A stretch of 12,903 nt of DNA, from positions 1-12,903 of the forward strand of contig JAIOJM010000242.1 of assembly GCA_019911785.1 (NCBI GenBank), written 5' to 3'. Origin of the DNA: Sulfuricella sp. (GTDB taxonomy: Bacteria; Pseudomonadota; Gammaproteobacteria; Burkholderiales; Sulfuricellaceae). Under the pieces are notes generated by a model. The model did not search any database. It saw only the letters and a list, made by a program, of their open reading frames with translations, and had not been told where the DNA came from. Shown here one piece after another: positions 1-6,360 of the stretch. Numbering within the stretch: the first letter of the stretch is position 1; every line of letters starts with the position of its first letter. The position numbers and the translations under genes were made by a program.

Positions 1-439
1 CGAGATCCTCGTAGGTGGATAACTCTGCGGGTTTCACCTTCTGGTTGTTGAAGAAAATCGTGCGTGCGCGCACCGACAGGCCGAACCACTGGTTGCCGGG
101 GTCGCGCAGGTGGGCCGGGATGTTGGCGGCCAGCACCTTCGACTGCACCGGCTTGAGCGAGCCCTCCCGGGCAGCTTCCCACAGGTTGCCGGCGTCCACC
201 GTGATCAGCATGTCCGCCGGGGTATTCTCGCCCTCGGCCTTGAGGCGCTGCAGCAGCGCACCTTCCTTGTCGGTGACGAACTTGATCTTGACGCCGGTTT
301 CCCTGGTGTAGGCGTCGAACATCGGCTTGATCAGCTGCTCGTTGCGGGCGGAATAAACCACCACTTCATCGGCCAGCGCCTGTGCGGCGAAAGCGAAAAG
401 GGTAACGCCGAGCAGGGCGCCGAAGCTAAGTTTGTTCAT
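1..439 (-). CDS. Fe(3+) ABC transporter substrate-binding protein, N-terminal part (runs off window)
   Basis: Periplasmic ferric-iron binding protein of the FbpA/FutA type (extracellular solute-binding family 1), which would hand Fe3+ to an inner-membrane ABC importer. I translated the open frame from the ATG at 439 to the left edge: 146 codons and no stop. Residues 1-23 form a signal peptide (MNKL, then a hydrophobic stretch, ending AQALA before [12 protein letters not shown]). The VVYSARNEQ strand near the mature N-terminus, the FDAYTRETG helix and the [16 protein letters not shown] segment are typical of the family. A GGAGG ribosome site (446-450) sits six bases before the ATG. The Fur box and promoter directly upstream agree with an iron role. 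The C-terminal half, including most iron-binding tyrosines, is outside the window, so FbpA cannot be told from FutA. Confidence 0.9.
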   Translation of the reverse strand, partial: MNKLSFGALLGVTLFAFAAQALADEVVVYSARNEQLIKPMFDAYTRETGVKIKFVTDKEGALLQRLKAEGENTPADMLITVDAGNLWEAAREGSLKPVQSKVLAANIPAHLRDPGNQWFGLSVRARTIFFNNQKVKPAELSTYEDL

Positions 440-472
440 TTGCAGCCTCCAACAGTTGGTGGGTGAAAGGCG

Positions 473-501
473 AATATAGCGCAAATGCGAATCGTTATCA
501 A
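473..501 (-). promoter_or_regulatory. sigma70-type promoter of the iron-binding protein gene
   Basis: Read on the minus strand, a -35 hexamer TTGATA (501-496) and a -10 hexamer TATATT (478-473) are separated by exactly 17 bases. The predicted transcription start is near 466, about 27 bases before the ATG at 439. The promoter overlaps a Fur-box-like sequence, so iron repression is likely. Confidence 0.7.
481..499. promoter_or_regulatory. Fur box (iron-responsive operator)
   Basis: GCAAATGCGAATCGTTATC matches 14 of 19 positions of the classical Fur consensus GATAATGATAATCATTATC. It covers the promoter spacer and part of the -35 of the gene starting at 439. Fe-Fur bound here would block RNA polymerase, the standard arrangement for ferric uptake genes. 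Confidence 0.65.
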
Positions 502-544
502 CAATAATTATTTTGGGAAAAACCGGCTATGAGATACAAGCAAC

Positions 545-572
545 AAAAACGTTTGATCGCTTCGCGACGTTT
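545..572 (-). terminator. possible Rho-independent terminator of the long minus-strand cluster
   Basis: Just after the stop of the gene ending at 576, the minus strand reads AAACGT, a small CGC-GAA-GCG inner hairpin, a short bulge, then ACGTTT followed directly by further T residues (five T in all). The 6-bp outer arms are complementary. The stem is interrupted and fairly AT-rich, so the call is tentative, but the place, between the last cluster gene and the next promoter, is right. Confidence 0.35.
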
Positions 573-575
573 ACG

Positions 576-989
576 TTAAGCCGGCTCAGGGGGTGGTGAT
601 ATCGTGGCGCGCAAATTTTCAACCCATAGTGCCAGGGTTTCCGTTGGGGAGACAACGGGCGCGTCGAGGAAGGAAATCACGAAACGGTTTCCCATATCGG
701 CCACGCCAATGGCGCAGGGGCACAGCGCCAGGAGCACGGGATTCAGCAGCTTGGTGCCGGGGCAGAACAGGATCGATTTGGCGTCCTGCATGGCGATGGG
801 AAGGGCTTCGCCCACGCGAAGGTTGAGGCCATAGTGGTCGAACACGCCGATGAAAGCGGATCCGCCGTGGCGGTGAATGCGGGCTTGGAGAACCGCGGCA
901 ATTTCGTCCACATCGCGCCAGGGCGTATCGGCCTTGGCGATTTCCTCGACCCAGACGGGATAGCGGCCTTCCACGGTAATGCGCTGCAT
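576..989 (-). CDS. conserved protein of unknown function, paralogue of the protein at 5497-5889
   Basis: A soluble 137-residue protein with no signal peptide or membrane segment. I do not know a function; it may belong to a DUF6858-like family, but I am not sure of that name. It aligns without gaps to the protein at 5497-5889 over 130 residues, with about 51 identities (39%). Shared blocks are YPVxVxEI (10-17), FIGVFDHY (46-53), an FC pair with Cys76, NP (83-84), PxxIGVADxG (91-100) and FVxSFLxAP (103-111), then WVxxLR. Cys90 and Cys92 are present only in this copy. A strong GGAGG (994-998) lies within the stop codon of the SQR-like gene upstream, so it is the last gene of the operon and co-translated with it. 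One copy at each part of the cluster suggests a heteromer or two specialised forms. Confidence 0.85.
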   Translation of the reverse strand: MQRITVEGRYPVWVEEIAKADTPWRDVDEIAAVLQARIHRHGGSAFIGVFDHYGLNLRVGEALPIAMQDAKSILFCPGTKLLNPVLLALCPCAIGVADMGNRFVISFLDAPVVSPTETLALWVENLRATISPPPEPA

Positions 990-997
990 CTTCCCTC

Positions 998-2140
998 CTA
1001 TTTGCGGAACACCCGCAGATAGTGGCCCTCGAAAAACCGTTTGGCCCAGTGGAACAGGCGCGATGAAGGCAGCAGCCAGGCGCGCTTTTCATCGCGATAG
1101 ACCAGGATCCCGGAATCCACGCTGTCCACGATGCAGATCAGCTCCGCCTTGGGACGGGCGACAGGCGGCTTGCCTTCCAGCCCGAGCAACAGGTTCTGCG
1201 CCGCCGCCCTGGCCTGCAGGTCGGCCATGTGCGCCTGCTTGGGCAGCCAGTCCGGGCCGGGGAAGCTGCCGGCATCGCCGGCCACGTACACCCCCACCGT
1301 GCCGGGCACGCGGCAGAATTCGTCGGCTTTGATGAAGCCGCCGGGGGAGATGGGCAGGCCGCTGTTTTCCGCCCAGGCCGGGCCAGTGAGTCCGGGCATG
1401 AACAGGATCAGGTCGGCGGGCAGGGTGCCGCCCTCGGTTTCGACCCCCTGCGCGGTGAAACCGCCGATCTTGTGGCCCAGATGGGTGTGGATGCCGCGCC
1501 GCTGCATCTCGGCGACCAGCCCCTTGACGGCCTTGTCGCCCAGGCGCTTGCCGGGTTCGGCGGCGGCGTTGAAAAAAGTGAGGGTGAAGCGTTCCCGCTT
1601 GCCCTGCTGGCGCAGCCAGGTATCCACCCCGAACAGGAGTTCGAACATCGGGCCGCCGCGCATGGCGGACGGCTCCTTGGGGTTGCCGCCGAAGCCGAAG
1701 GCGATGCGGCCGCCGTCCATCTCCCGTAGCCGCTCTCCGATGGTCTCCGCCGCCGCCACGCCCTCGCACAGGGTCAGCGCGCGCTCGATGCCGGGCAGTT
1801 TCTTGAGGAAGCGCCCCCCGGTGGCGATCAGCAGGACATCGGTGCCGATTTCGCCTTGGTCGGTGATGACCGTGCGGCCGCAATCTTTAAGGCCGGTAAC
1901 GCTGGCTGCGCGAAATTTGAGCTTGTGATCGGCGAGGAAGCGGTCGAGCGGCAGGACCAGGTCGGCGCCTTTTCTCACCCCGGTGGGCACCCAGATCAGG
2001 CTGGGCAGATAGACGAACTCGGCTTTGGGCGCCACCAATGTGATGTCGGCGTTGGGTGCCCGCCGACGCAGCTCGCGCGCGGCGGTGAGGGCGGCGAAAC
2101 CGGCGCCGAGGATGACGATGCGGTGGGATGGGGTTGTCAT
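998..2140 (-). CDS. sulfide:quinone oxidoreductase-like FAD-dependent oxidoreductase
   Basis: A 380-residue flavoprotein of the SQR / flavocytochrome c sulfide dehydrogenase branch of the two-dinucleotide-binding-domain family. Visible parts: an N-terminal FAD-binding GxGxxA motif (VILGAGFAALTAA, 9-21), YLPSLIWV after the second strand, the ATGG segment (106-109), and the C-terminal FAD motif VGVYVAGDA (282-290). The end (FFEGHYLRVFRK) resembles the amphipathic membrane-binding tail of SQRs. Cysteines lie at 87, 125, 276 and 336. Cys125 and Cys336 (in LICIVDSVDSG) fall where SQRs carry their first and third catalytic cysteines. The region for the middle cysteine (SAMRGGPMFE, 158-167) has none. 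It may therefore oxidise another substrate, or sulfide by an altered route, passing electrons to quinone. It follows the GST-like gene by 48 bases. Confidence 0.82.
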   Translation of the reverse strand: MTTPSHRIVILGAGFAALTAARELRRRAPNADITLVAPKAEFVYLPSLIWVPTGVRKGADLVLPLDRFLADHKLKFRAASVTGLKDCGRTVITDQGEIGTDVLLIATGGRFLKKLPGIERALTLCEGVAAAETIGERLREMDGGRIAFGFGGNPKEPSAMRGGPMFELLFGVDTWLRQQGKRERFTLTFFNAAAEPGKRLGDKAVKGLVAEMQRRGIHTHLGHKIGGFTAQGVETEGGTLPADLILFMPGLTGPAWAENSGLPISPGGFIKADEFCRVPGTVGVYVAGDAGSFPGPDWLPKQAHMADLQARAAAQNLLLGLEGKPPVARPKAELICIVDSVDSGILVYRDEKRAWLLPSSRLFHWAKRFFEGHYLRVFRK

Positions 2141-2188
2141 GGCATTTTTTCCCGCAATGGGTTGATCTTCAATGGCAAGGCGTGTCGT

Positions 2189-2896
2189 TCAGTCCGGCCA
2201 GCCCTGCCAGCACAGCGCCTTCATGCGCGCGCAGTAGCCAACCAGGTTGGCGAGCGCCCTGCCGTGGGCCTGGAGCGGATTGCCGTGGGGCTGGTCCAGG
2301 ATGTTGGCGAGAAAGGCATACAGGCTCATGTCCAAGCTGCGCGGCTCGGCACCGAGGAAATAGGGCTGGTCTCCCAGCATGCCCGCCAGGCCGTCCAGCA
2401 CCGCCTTGCCCTGGGCGTAGGCGCCCTGGGGGTCTGCGCCTGAAAGCCCCCTCTGGCGCATCTGCCGCAGCAACATCCGGCGCAGCAGGAACAGCACCGG
2501 GCCGCGCATGCCCAAGGGCAGATATTTCACCAGGTCCGGCTTGAATACCGCCCAGCCGGCCGGATCGCCCCAGCGCATGTAGGTGATCTGCCAATAGAGC
2601 CGGTCCTCCACCAGTTCGCGCACGAAGAAGGCGGTCGCCTGCTCGGCCGCGCTCAAACCCTCGTCCAGGCGATCCTGCCGCCGGCTCTCGAAGTGGGCGA
2701 TGATGGCCTCGGAATCGGAAATGATCCGGCCATCGTCAACGATAAAGGGGATCTTGCCGGTGGGCGATTTGCGCGGCCCGCTGGGCACCACCTTGTAGGG
2801 GACGCGGCGGTAGCGCAGGTAGGTCTCCGCCTTCATGCAGAAGGGAGATGCGTTGGGCAGGCCCCAGAAGGGCCGGAACTGGTGCAGTTCGATCAT
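2189..2896 (-). CDS. glutathione S-transferase-fold protein (FAXC/metaxin-like)
   Basis: A 235-residue GST-family protein. Residues 1-75 form the thioredoxin-like domain: an opening strand IELHQF, then the FWGLPNASPFCMKAETYLR segment with Cys20, the cis-proline in KIPFI (48-52) and SDSEAI (61-66). The rest is the all-helical domain, with FLGAEPRSLDMSLYAFL in its last third. The SPFCxKxExYLR pattern and the missing classic Tyr/Ser catalytic start match the FAXC/metaxin-like group better than detoxifying GSTs. Its ATG shares one base with the stop of the 71-codon ORF upstream (TGATG), so translation is probably coupled. Glutathione or persulfide handling next to an SQR-like enzyme would make sense, but that is inference. 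Confidence 0.85.
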   Translation of the reverse strand: MIELHQFRPFWGLPNASPFCMKAETYLRYRRVPYKVVPSGPRKSPTGKIPFIVDDGRIISDSEAIIAHFESRRQDRLDEGLSAAEQATAFFVRELVEDRLYWQITYMRWGDPAGWAVFKPDLVKYLPLGMRGPVLFLLRRMLLRQMRQRGLSGADPQGAYAQGKAVLDGLAGMLGDQPYFLGAEPRSLDMSLYAFLANILDQPHGNPLQAHGRALANLVGYCARMKALCWQGWPD

Positions 2897-3111
2897 CAGT
2901 GCCCCTCCACGCAGATCTCGCGCCGCGCCACGGCAAGAGCCGTGCGCGCAAGCAGCATGGCGGTGAGGCCGAGCAGGATCGGGCTTACACTGAAGCCCGG
3001 TTCGAAGAGATGCTCGGCCCGGCTCCAGGCGATAGTGAAACCCGCCAGGCCCATGGTCGTGGCGAACCAGGGGATGGGGAAATTTTTCAGGCGAGAGATG
3101 GCTTTTGTCAT
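2896..3111 (-). pseudogene. truncated TehA/SLAC1-type (TDT family) transporter, N-terminal fragment
   Basis: Only 71 codons, whereas TDT-family channels and transporters (tellurite resistance TehA, SLAC1) are normally above 300 residues. The opening NFPIPWFATTMGLAGFTIAW matches the first membrane helix of that family (compare LPAGYFGIVLGTIGMGFAW in E. coli TehA), followed by a second hydrophobic helix (about 43-62) and a short tail REICVEGH. No other TDT sequence follows; the GST-like gene begins at the last base of the stop codon. The start ATG overlaps the stop of a 31-codon ORF (ATGA). I read it as the 5' remnant of a deleted gene, though a two-helix membrane protein could still be made. 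Confidence 0.7.
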
Positions 3112-3203
3112 GTCATTATCTTTGAATTGATGGAGGGAATCGGGAGCATCGCGGCGAAGCCGCGCAGGGTCTTGAGCAAGGAGGCCCGGATATTGCCGGT
3201 CAT
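3108..3203 (-). CDS. 31-codon ORF coupled at both ends, possible remnant of a membrane protein gene
   Basis: I found this short frame by reading the gap between the radical SAM gene and the TehA-like fragment. It encodes MTGNIRASLLKTLRGFAAML followed by PIPSINSKIMT. Its ATG overlaps the stop of the radical SAM gene (ATGA at 3203-3200), and its own TGA overlaps the next ATG (ATGA at 3111-3108). Such double coupling is unusual by chance and suggests it is, or was, translated. The basic start and the LLKTLRGFAAMLP segment look like the N-terminus of an inner-membrane permease whose remainder has been deleted. I cannot assign a family. Confidence 0.45.
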   Translation of the reverse strand: MTGNIRASLLKTLRGFAAMLPIPSINSKIMT

Positions 3204-4150
3204 GTGTCGGCCCCGCTCAGGCGACGGACATAGAAGGTCTCGCCGGCATAATCCACCGGCTTCAGGTCGCCGGCCGCCACCAGCACCTCAACCAGCGCCA
3301 TGTCTCCCCCCGACTTGTCCACCAGGGCGCGCAGGGCGGATTCCCGCAGGGGGTGAACGGCGGTGATGGCCAGGATGTCGCGACGCAGGTCGCCGCTGAA
3401 GGCGAAAGCATCGCCCTCGTAACCGGTCAGGAGTTCGACTTCGAGACCGGGCCCGCAGAGGAGCTGATAAGCACGGTTCACCATCGCCTCACTCGGCCCA
3501 TGCACGTCCGGGACGGCGGGTGGGCGGTGGGGAATAGCGAGGTAGGCGCGGGCGATACCGGCGTCCCGGAGAAAATTCCCCAAGTTCGTCAGTTCCGCCG
3601 GGCCGTCGTTGACATCGGCTAGCAGCATGGTTTCACTCACCAGGGTACCAGCAAAACTCCGGGCGAAGGAGCGGATGCCGTCGAGGATGTCGGGCAGCTT
3701 TAAATCCGGGTGCGGCCGGTTGATGCGCCGCCAGGTAGCCTCATCGACACTGTCTACCTTGACGCTGACCCAGTCGGCCCGACCGAGCGCATCGCGCACC
3801 TCGGGCCGCCAGATCAGCGAGGCATTGCTGATCACCGCGATGGGCAGGCCGAGCGGGCGTAGCGCGTCGATGGCGGCGGACAGATGAATATCCAGGGTTG
3901 GCTCGCCGTCAGGAACGAAGGTGAGGTAATCCACCGTCTCGCCTTGGGCGCGCACCGCCTCCAGTCGCTGGCTGACCTGCCGAACAATCATATCCGGCGG
4001 GTAGAAGGTGCGCGGAGTGATTTCCTGGGCGGCTGTGGGGCCGACCTGGCAATAGACGCACGAGTAGCTGCAATGCTTGGGCGGGATGTTGTTGACCCCC
4101 AGGCTGCGGCCGAGACGGCGAGAGGGGACGGGGCCGAAGGCGATTTCCAT
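3200..4150 (-). CDS. radical SAM protein (COG0731-like Fe-S oxidoreductase)
   Basis: A 316-residue radical SAM enzyme that would bind a [4Fe-4S] cluster and cleave S-adenosylmethionine. The cluster motif is CSYSCVYC, with Cys27, Cys31 and Cys34 (CxxxCxxC). The GxPxxGRSLGxN-like start (6-20), FVPDGEPTLD (about 78-87, the GE motif), the VISNASL strand and VSVKVDSVD follow in the normal order of the domain. The C-terminal 80 residues form a small extra domain of helices and strands. The opening GPVPSRRLGRSLG with CVYCQ is typical of the COG0731 group, related to wybutosine-synthesis TYW1-like enzymes; the bacterial members have no settled substrate. There is no clear ribosome site: the ATG lies six bases after the stop of the ZIP remnant, so coupling is likely. 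Confidence 0.85.
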   Translation of the reverse strand: MEIAFGPVPSRRLGRSLGVNNIPPKHCSYSCVYCQVGPTAAQEITPRTFYPPDMIVRQVSQRLEAVRAQGETVDYLTFVPDGEPTLDIHLSAAIDALRPLGLPIAVISNASLIWRPEVRDALGRADWVSVKVDSVDEATWRRINRPHPDLKLPDILDGIRSFARSFAGTLVSETMLLADVNDGPAELTNLGNFLRDAGIARAYLAIPHRPPAVPDVHGPSEAMVNRAYQLLCGPGLEVELLTGYEGDAFAFSGDLRRDILAITAVHPLRESALRALVDKSGGDMALVEVLVAAGDLKPVDYAGETFYVRRLSGADT

Positions 4151-4156
4151 GGTTTG

Positions 4157-4345
4157 TCAGTGCCCGAAGTGGAAGAAAGCAATGGTGCCGACGCCGGCCA
4201 GGATCAGCAGCGTCTGGCTGGCGACCACCCTGGCCCCGGTGCGGCTATGCAGTCCGGGCATCAGGTCGGCCACGGCGATGTAAATGAAGCTGGCGGCCCA
4301 GTACCAGCCCAACAGCACGCCGGTCAGGGCGGCGTGCGACGACAG
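4157..4345 (-). pseudogene. ZIP-family metal transporter, 3' remnant
   Basis: Not a normal ORF. Reading back from the TGA at 4159-4157, the frame is open to a TAG at 4396-4394 and has no ATG before an internal Met. It encodes LLGWYWAASFIYIAVADLMP, then GLHSRTGARVVASQ and a last helix LLILAGVGTIAFFHFGH. The AASFIYIAVADLMPGLH segment and closing helix match the C-terminal membrane helices of ZIP zinc/iron transporters, normally about 250-300 residues. The metal-binding HNxxxG and HExPHE helices are absent. The only plausible starts are GTG (4318) or TTG, neither with a ribosome site. I judge it the tail of a deleted gene; the left limit of homology near 4345 is approximate. Confidence 0.65.
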
Positions 4346-4407
4346 CAGGTTGATAGCGGTCGTTTCTTGGCAAACCCGCTTACCCCGTGAGGGCTAATCC
4401 CCGCACG

Positions 4408-4986
4408 TTATAGCGGCCGCTTGACGACCACGGCGCCGCGCAACGCTCCCAGGCTGTAACCCGTAGCCTGGTCCATTGGGTATTCGGCTTGCAGACGGGC
4501 TTTTACGCCTTCGGGTATGTCCTTGGGCGAGCCATGGCAGGTGACGCACAGGGGCTGCACCGCGATGGCTTTGGCATAACGCAGATACGACCCGGAACGC
4601 TCGGTGACGACTTCGGCCAGTTCCATCGCATCGGGTTTTTCGCCCTTTTTCATACGCTCGGAAAATACCGCCAGCGCCTTGGCATTCCAGGCGTCGGGTG
4701 TGCCCGATTCAGGATTGCGTGCACGGGTTCCGACTCGACCCACTTTCCATCCGGTCTGTTTGGACAAGTCAGCGGCAATTTGCGGCGCTATTTTCTTGCA
4801 TACACCAACAGCGGCTTCCGGGCCGTTGGCTTCCATTTCCGCCTTTAGCTTGCCGCCGAGTTGGGTGGCCAGGGTTTTGGCGGCAGCGCGCATTTCCTCG
4901 ACCTGTTTGGGGTCGGGGTTCCGAGTTTCGGTTCCGGGCGTGGCGCAACCGGTGAGCAGCAGGGCGAGAATCAGGGACTTTTTCAT
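4408..4986 (-). CDS. DUF3365/Tll0287-like c-type heme lipoprotein
   Basis: A 192-residue exported heme protein. The start MKKSLILALLLTGC is a lipoprotein signal with the lipobox LTGC, so Cys14 would be lipidated and the protein anchored in the periplasm. The heme site is CVTCH (Cys147, Cys150, His151), followed by GSPKDIPEGVK and a GYSLGALRGAVVV strand, which is the usual ending of DUF3365 (Tll0287-like) domains. Cys63 in VGVCKKIAPQIA is also a family hallmark. These domains are thought to sense redox state or small ligands or to carry electrons in the periplasm. AGGA lies about eight bases before the ATG. It could receive electrons from, or report redox state to, other products of the cluster (inference). 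Confidence 0.85.
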   Translation of the reverse strand: MKKSLILALLLTGCATPGTETRNPDPKQVEEMRAAAKTLATQLGGKLKAEMEANGPEAAVGVCKKIAPQIAADLSKQTGWKVGRVGTRARNPESGTPDAWNAKALAVFSERMKKGEKPDAMELAEVVTERSGSYLRYAKAIAVQPLCVTCHGSPKDIPEGVKARLQAEYPMDQATGYSLGALRGAVVVKRPL

Positions 4987-5028
4987 GATGGTTTCCTATT
5001 CAGAGCGGGTTGGTTTGTGTGTTCAGTT

Positions 5029-5067
5029 GCCGAGGGTGCGGGCGATACTTTACATGCGCGCCTCGGC
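5029..5067. repeat. inverted repeat in the gap between the DUF2141 and heme-lipoprotein genes
   Basis: GCCGAGG (5029-5035) and CCTCGGC (5061-5067) are perfect 7-bp inverted arms with a 25-base loop. No T-run follows on the minus strand, so it does not look like a terminator. It could form an mRNA hairpin inside the operon transcript. The rest of this 85-base gap shows only the ribosome site for the downstream gene. Confidence 0.35.
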
Positions 5068-5071
5068 GGCA

Positions 5072-5500
5072 TTAGTAGACAAGGCGGATATCAATCCGTA
5101 GTCTGTCTTCCGGGACATCCAAGACCGCGTCGTCGAAGGCGGGCGGGCCGGAGACCTTGGGGTTGTTGCTCAGGCCGTAGCCTTCCTTGGGGAACATGCC
5201 GAAGCGCAGGTTGAGTTTGCCGTCACCGTCTTCATCGTGATAAGTGACGATGGCGTAGCGGCCTGGAGGCAAGTCTCTAAAAACGCCGCTGACCGTGCCG
5301 ACCGCAGCCGGCAGAGCCAATACCTCACGGCTTTTGTCTTCCTTGCGGAAGCCCTCGGCGCGATCGAACAGCATCAGTTTCACCTGGCCATCAGTGCTGC
5401 GCACGCCGCTGACCTCAACTTCCAGTTCGGCGGCGATGGCGCTCAGAGCACTTAGACCCAACGCGGCCAGAATGAGCAACGTTCGGGTTCTCATGCTCAA
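5072..5500 (-). CDS. DUF2141 domain exported protein
   Basis: A 142-residue protein with a clear Sec signal peptide (MSMRTRT, hydrophobic core, AIAA before ELEVE, cleavage near 24). The mature part has the DUF2141 pattern: a VEVSGVRSTDGQVKLMLFD strand pair, FRDLPPGRYAIVTYHDEDGD with its acidic loop and GKLN, then GMFPKEGYGLSNN. The fold is a small beta-sandwich in the periplasm or outside the cell; its biochemical role is not known, but the acidic loop could bind a divalent cation. Its ATG overlaps the stop of the unknown-family protein upstream (ATGA, 5500-5497), so the two are translationally coupled. Confidence 0.85.
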   Translation of the reverse strand: MSMRTRTLLILAALGLSALSAIAAELEVEVSGVRSTDGQVKLMLFDRAEGFRKEDKSREVLALPAAVGTVSGVFRDLPPGRYAIVTYHDEDGDGKLNLRFGMFPKEGYGLSNNPKVSGPPAFDDAVLDVPEDRLRIDIRLVY

Positions 5501-5889
5501 GCCCGATCACGTAACCCTTTCACCCATGCCTCCATGGCCTCGTTGGCGGGTTTCATCGGTGCTTCCAGAAAACTCACCACGAATTTGTCGCCCAGGTCGG
5601 CCACGCCGATGGAACGCGGTCGCACCGCCAGCACCTGCGGATTGGGCAGGGCGAATCCGAAACAGAAGATCACGTCCACCGCGCCCTGGATGTCCGGCGC
5701 AATCTCGCCGCCGATGTTCTTGGTGTGGGCGTAATGGTCGAACACGCCGATAAACTGCACCTTGGGGTTCTCGGCGATTTTCTCCTTGAGGTAGTTCACC
5801 ACCGCGTCCACGCTCTGGCAGGTGGTCTCGTTCTTGCCGATTTCGGAGACGAGGACGGGGTACTTTTCTTGCAGCAGGGTTTGTTTCAT
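5497..5889 (-). CDS. conserved protein of unknown function, first of two paralogues in the cluster
   Basis: A 130-residue cytosolic protein, gapless homologue (about 39% identity) of the protein at 576-989. Conserved features are YPVLVSEI (10-17), FIGVFDHY (46-53), IFCFG with Cys76, NPQVLAVRPRSIGVADLG (83-100) and KFVVSFLEAP (102-111). Cys24 is special to this copy; Cys76 is the only cysteine the two share. The IGVADxGxxFVxSFL block looks like a ligand-binding strand-loop-strand core of an alpha/beta fold. AAGGAG (5900-5895) lies upstream at good spacing. It is separated by 66 bases from the second NifX-like gene and overlaps the DUF2141 gene by four bases. The function is unknown. Confidence 0.85.
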   Translation of the reverse strand: MKQTLLQEKYPVLVSEIGKNETTCQSVDAVVNYLKEKIAENPKVQFIGVFDHYAHTKNIGGEIAPDIQGAVDVIFCFGFALPNPQVLAVRPRSIGVADLGDKFVVSFLEAPMKPANEAMEAWVKGLRDRA

Positions 5890-5955
5890 GTTTGCTCCTT
5901 TACGAGTCGAAAAAACTATTCTGGTGGTACGCGCTTTATCCCAGCCCCCTACGAG

Positions 5956-6339
5956 TCAATGACAGCAACCATGCGCGCCGTGGAGATGTTCGCCATGCCC
6001 CTCATGAGGTTCGGCCTGTCCCAGTTTCAGCGTACCGTTGAGGAAAGCTGCCACCGCTGAATCGGGATCGGTTTCAGGAGTCACCAGACCCTGGATGCCC
6101 ATGTTGTTCAGGCGCCGGATCAGCCCCTTGCCCGCGCCGCCGCTGATCAGCACGTTGATTCCATCCAGCGGATGTGGGCCCGCCGCATGACTTTCATGGA
6201 AGGATTGTTCCAGCGCCAGTTCGAGCAGGGTCTTGTTGACGATTTTCTTGTCAACAATTTCGTAAATCCAGAACTTGCGGCATTTGCCGGCATGTCCGGT
6301 GATGGTCTTGCGGTTTTGGCTGGTGACGGCAATTTTCAT
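5956..6339 (-). CDS. NifX/NifB-C-like cluster-binding protein with His-rich tail
   Basis: A 127-residue member of the dinitrogenase iron-molybdenum cofactor family (NifX, NafY, C-terminal NifB, orange protein), small RNase H-like folds that carry or store metal clusters. It begins MKIAVTSQN, followed by the signature GHAGKCRKFWIYE with Cys20. PHPLDGINVLISGGAGKGL and the ETDPD near the end of the fold are also typical. The last 18 residues are a metal-binding tail with seven His and two Cys (EPHEGHGEHLHGAHGCCH). No nitrogenase genes are present, so a role in nitrogen fixation is not indicated. It is a tandem duplicate of the next gene upstream, 21 bases away, with AGGA ahead of its ATG. Confidence 0.88.
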   Translation of the reverse strand: MKIAVTSQNRKTITGHAGKCRKFWIYEIVDKKIVNKTLLELALEQSFHESHAAGPHPLDGINVLISGGAGKGLIRRLNNMGIQGLVTPETDPDSAVAAFLNGTLKLGQAEPHEGHGEHLHGAHGCCH

Positions 6340-6360
6340 CTCATTCCTCTCTTCATGGTT

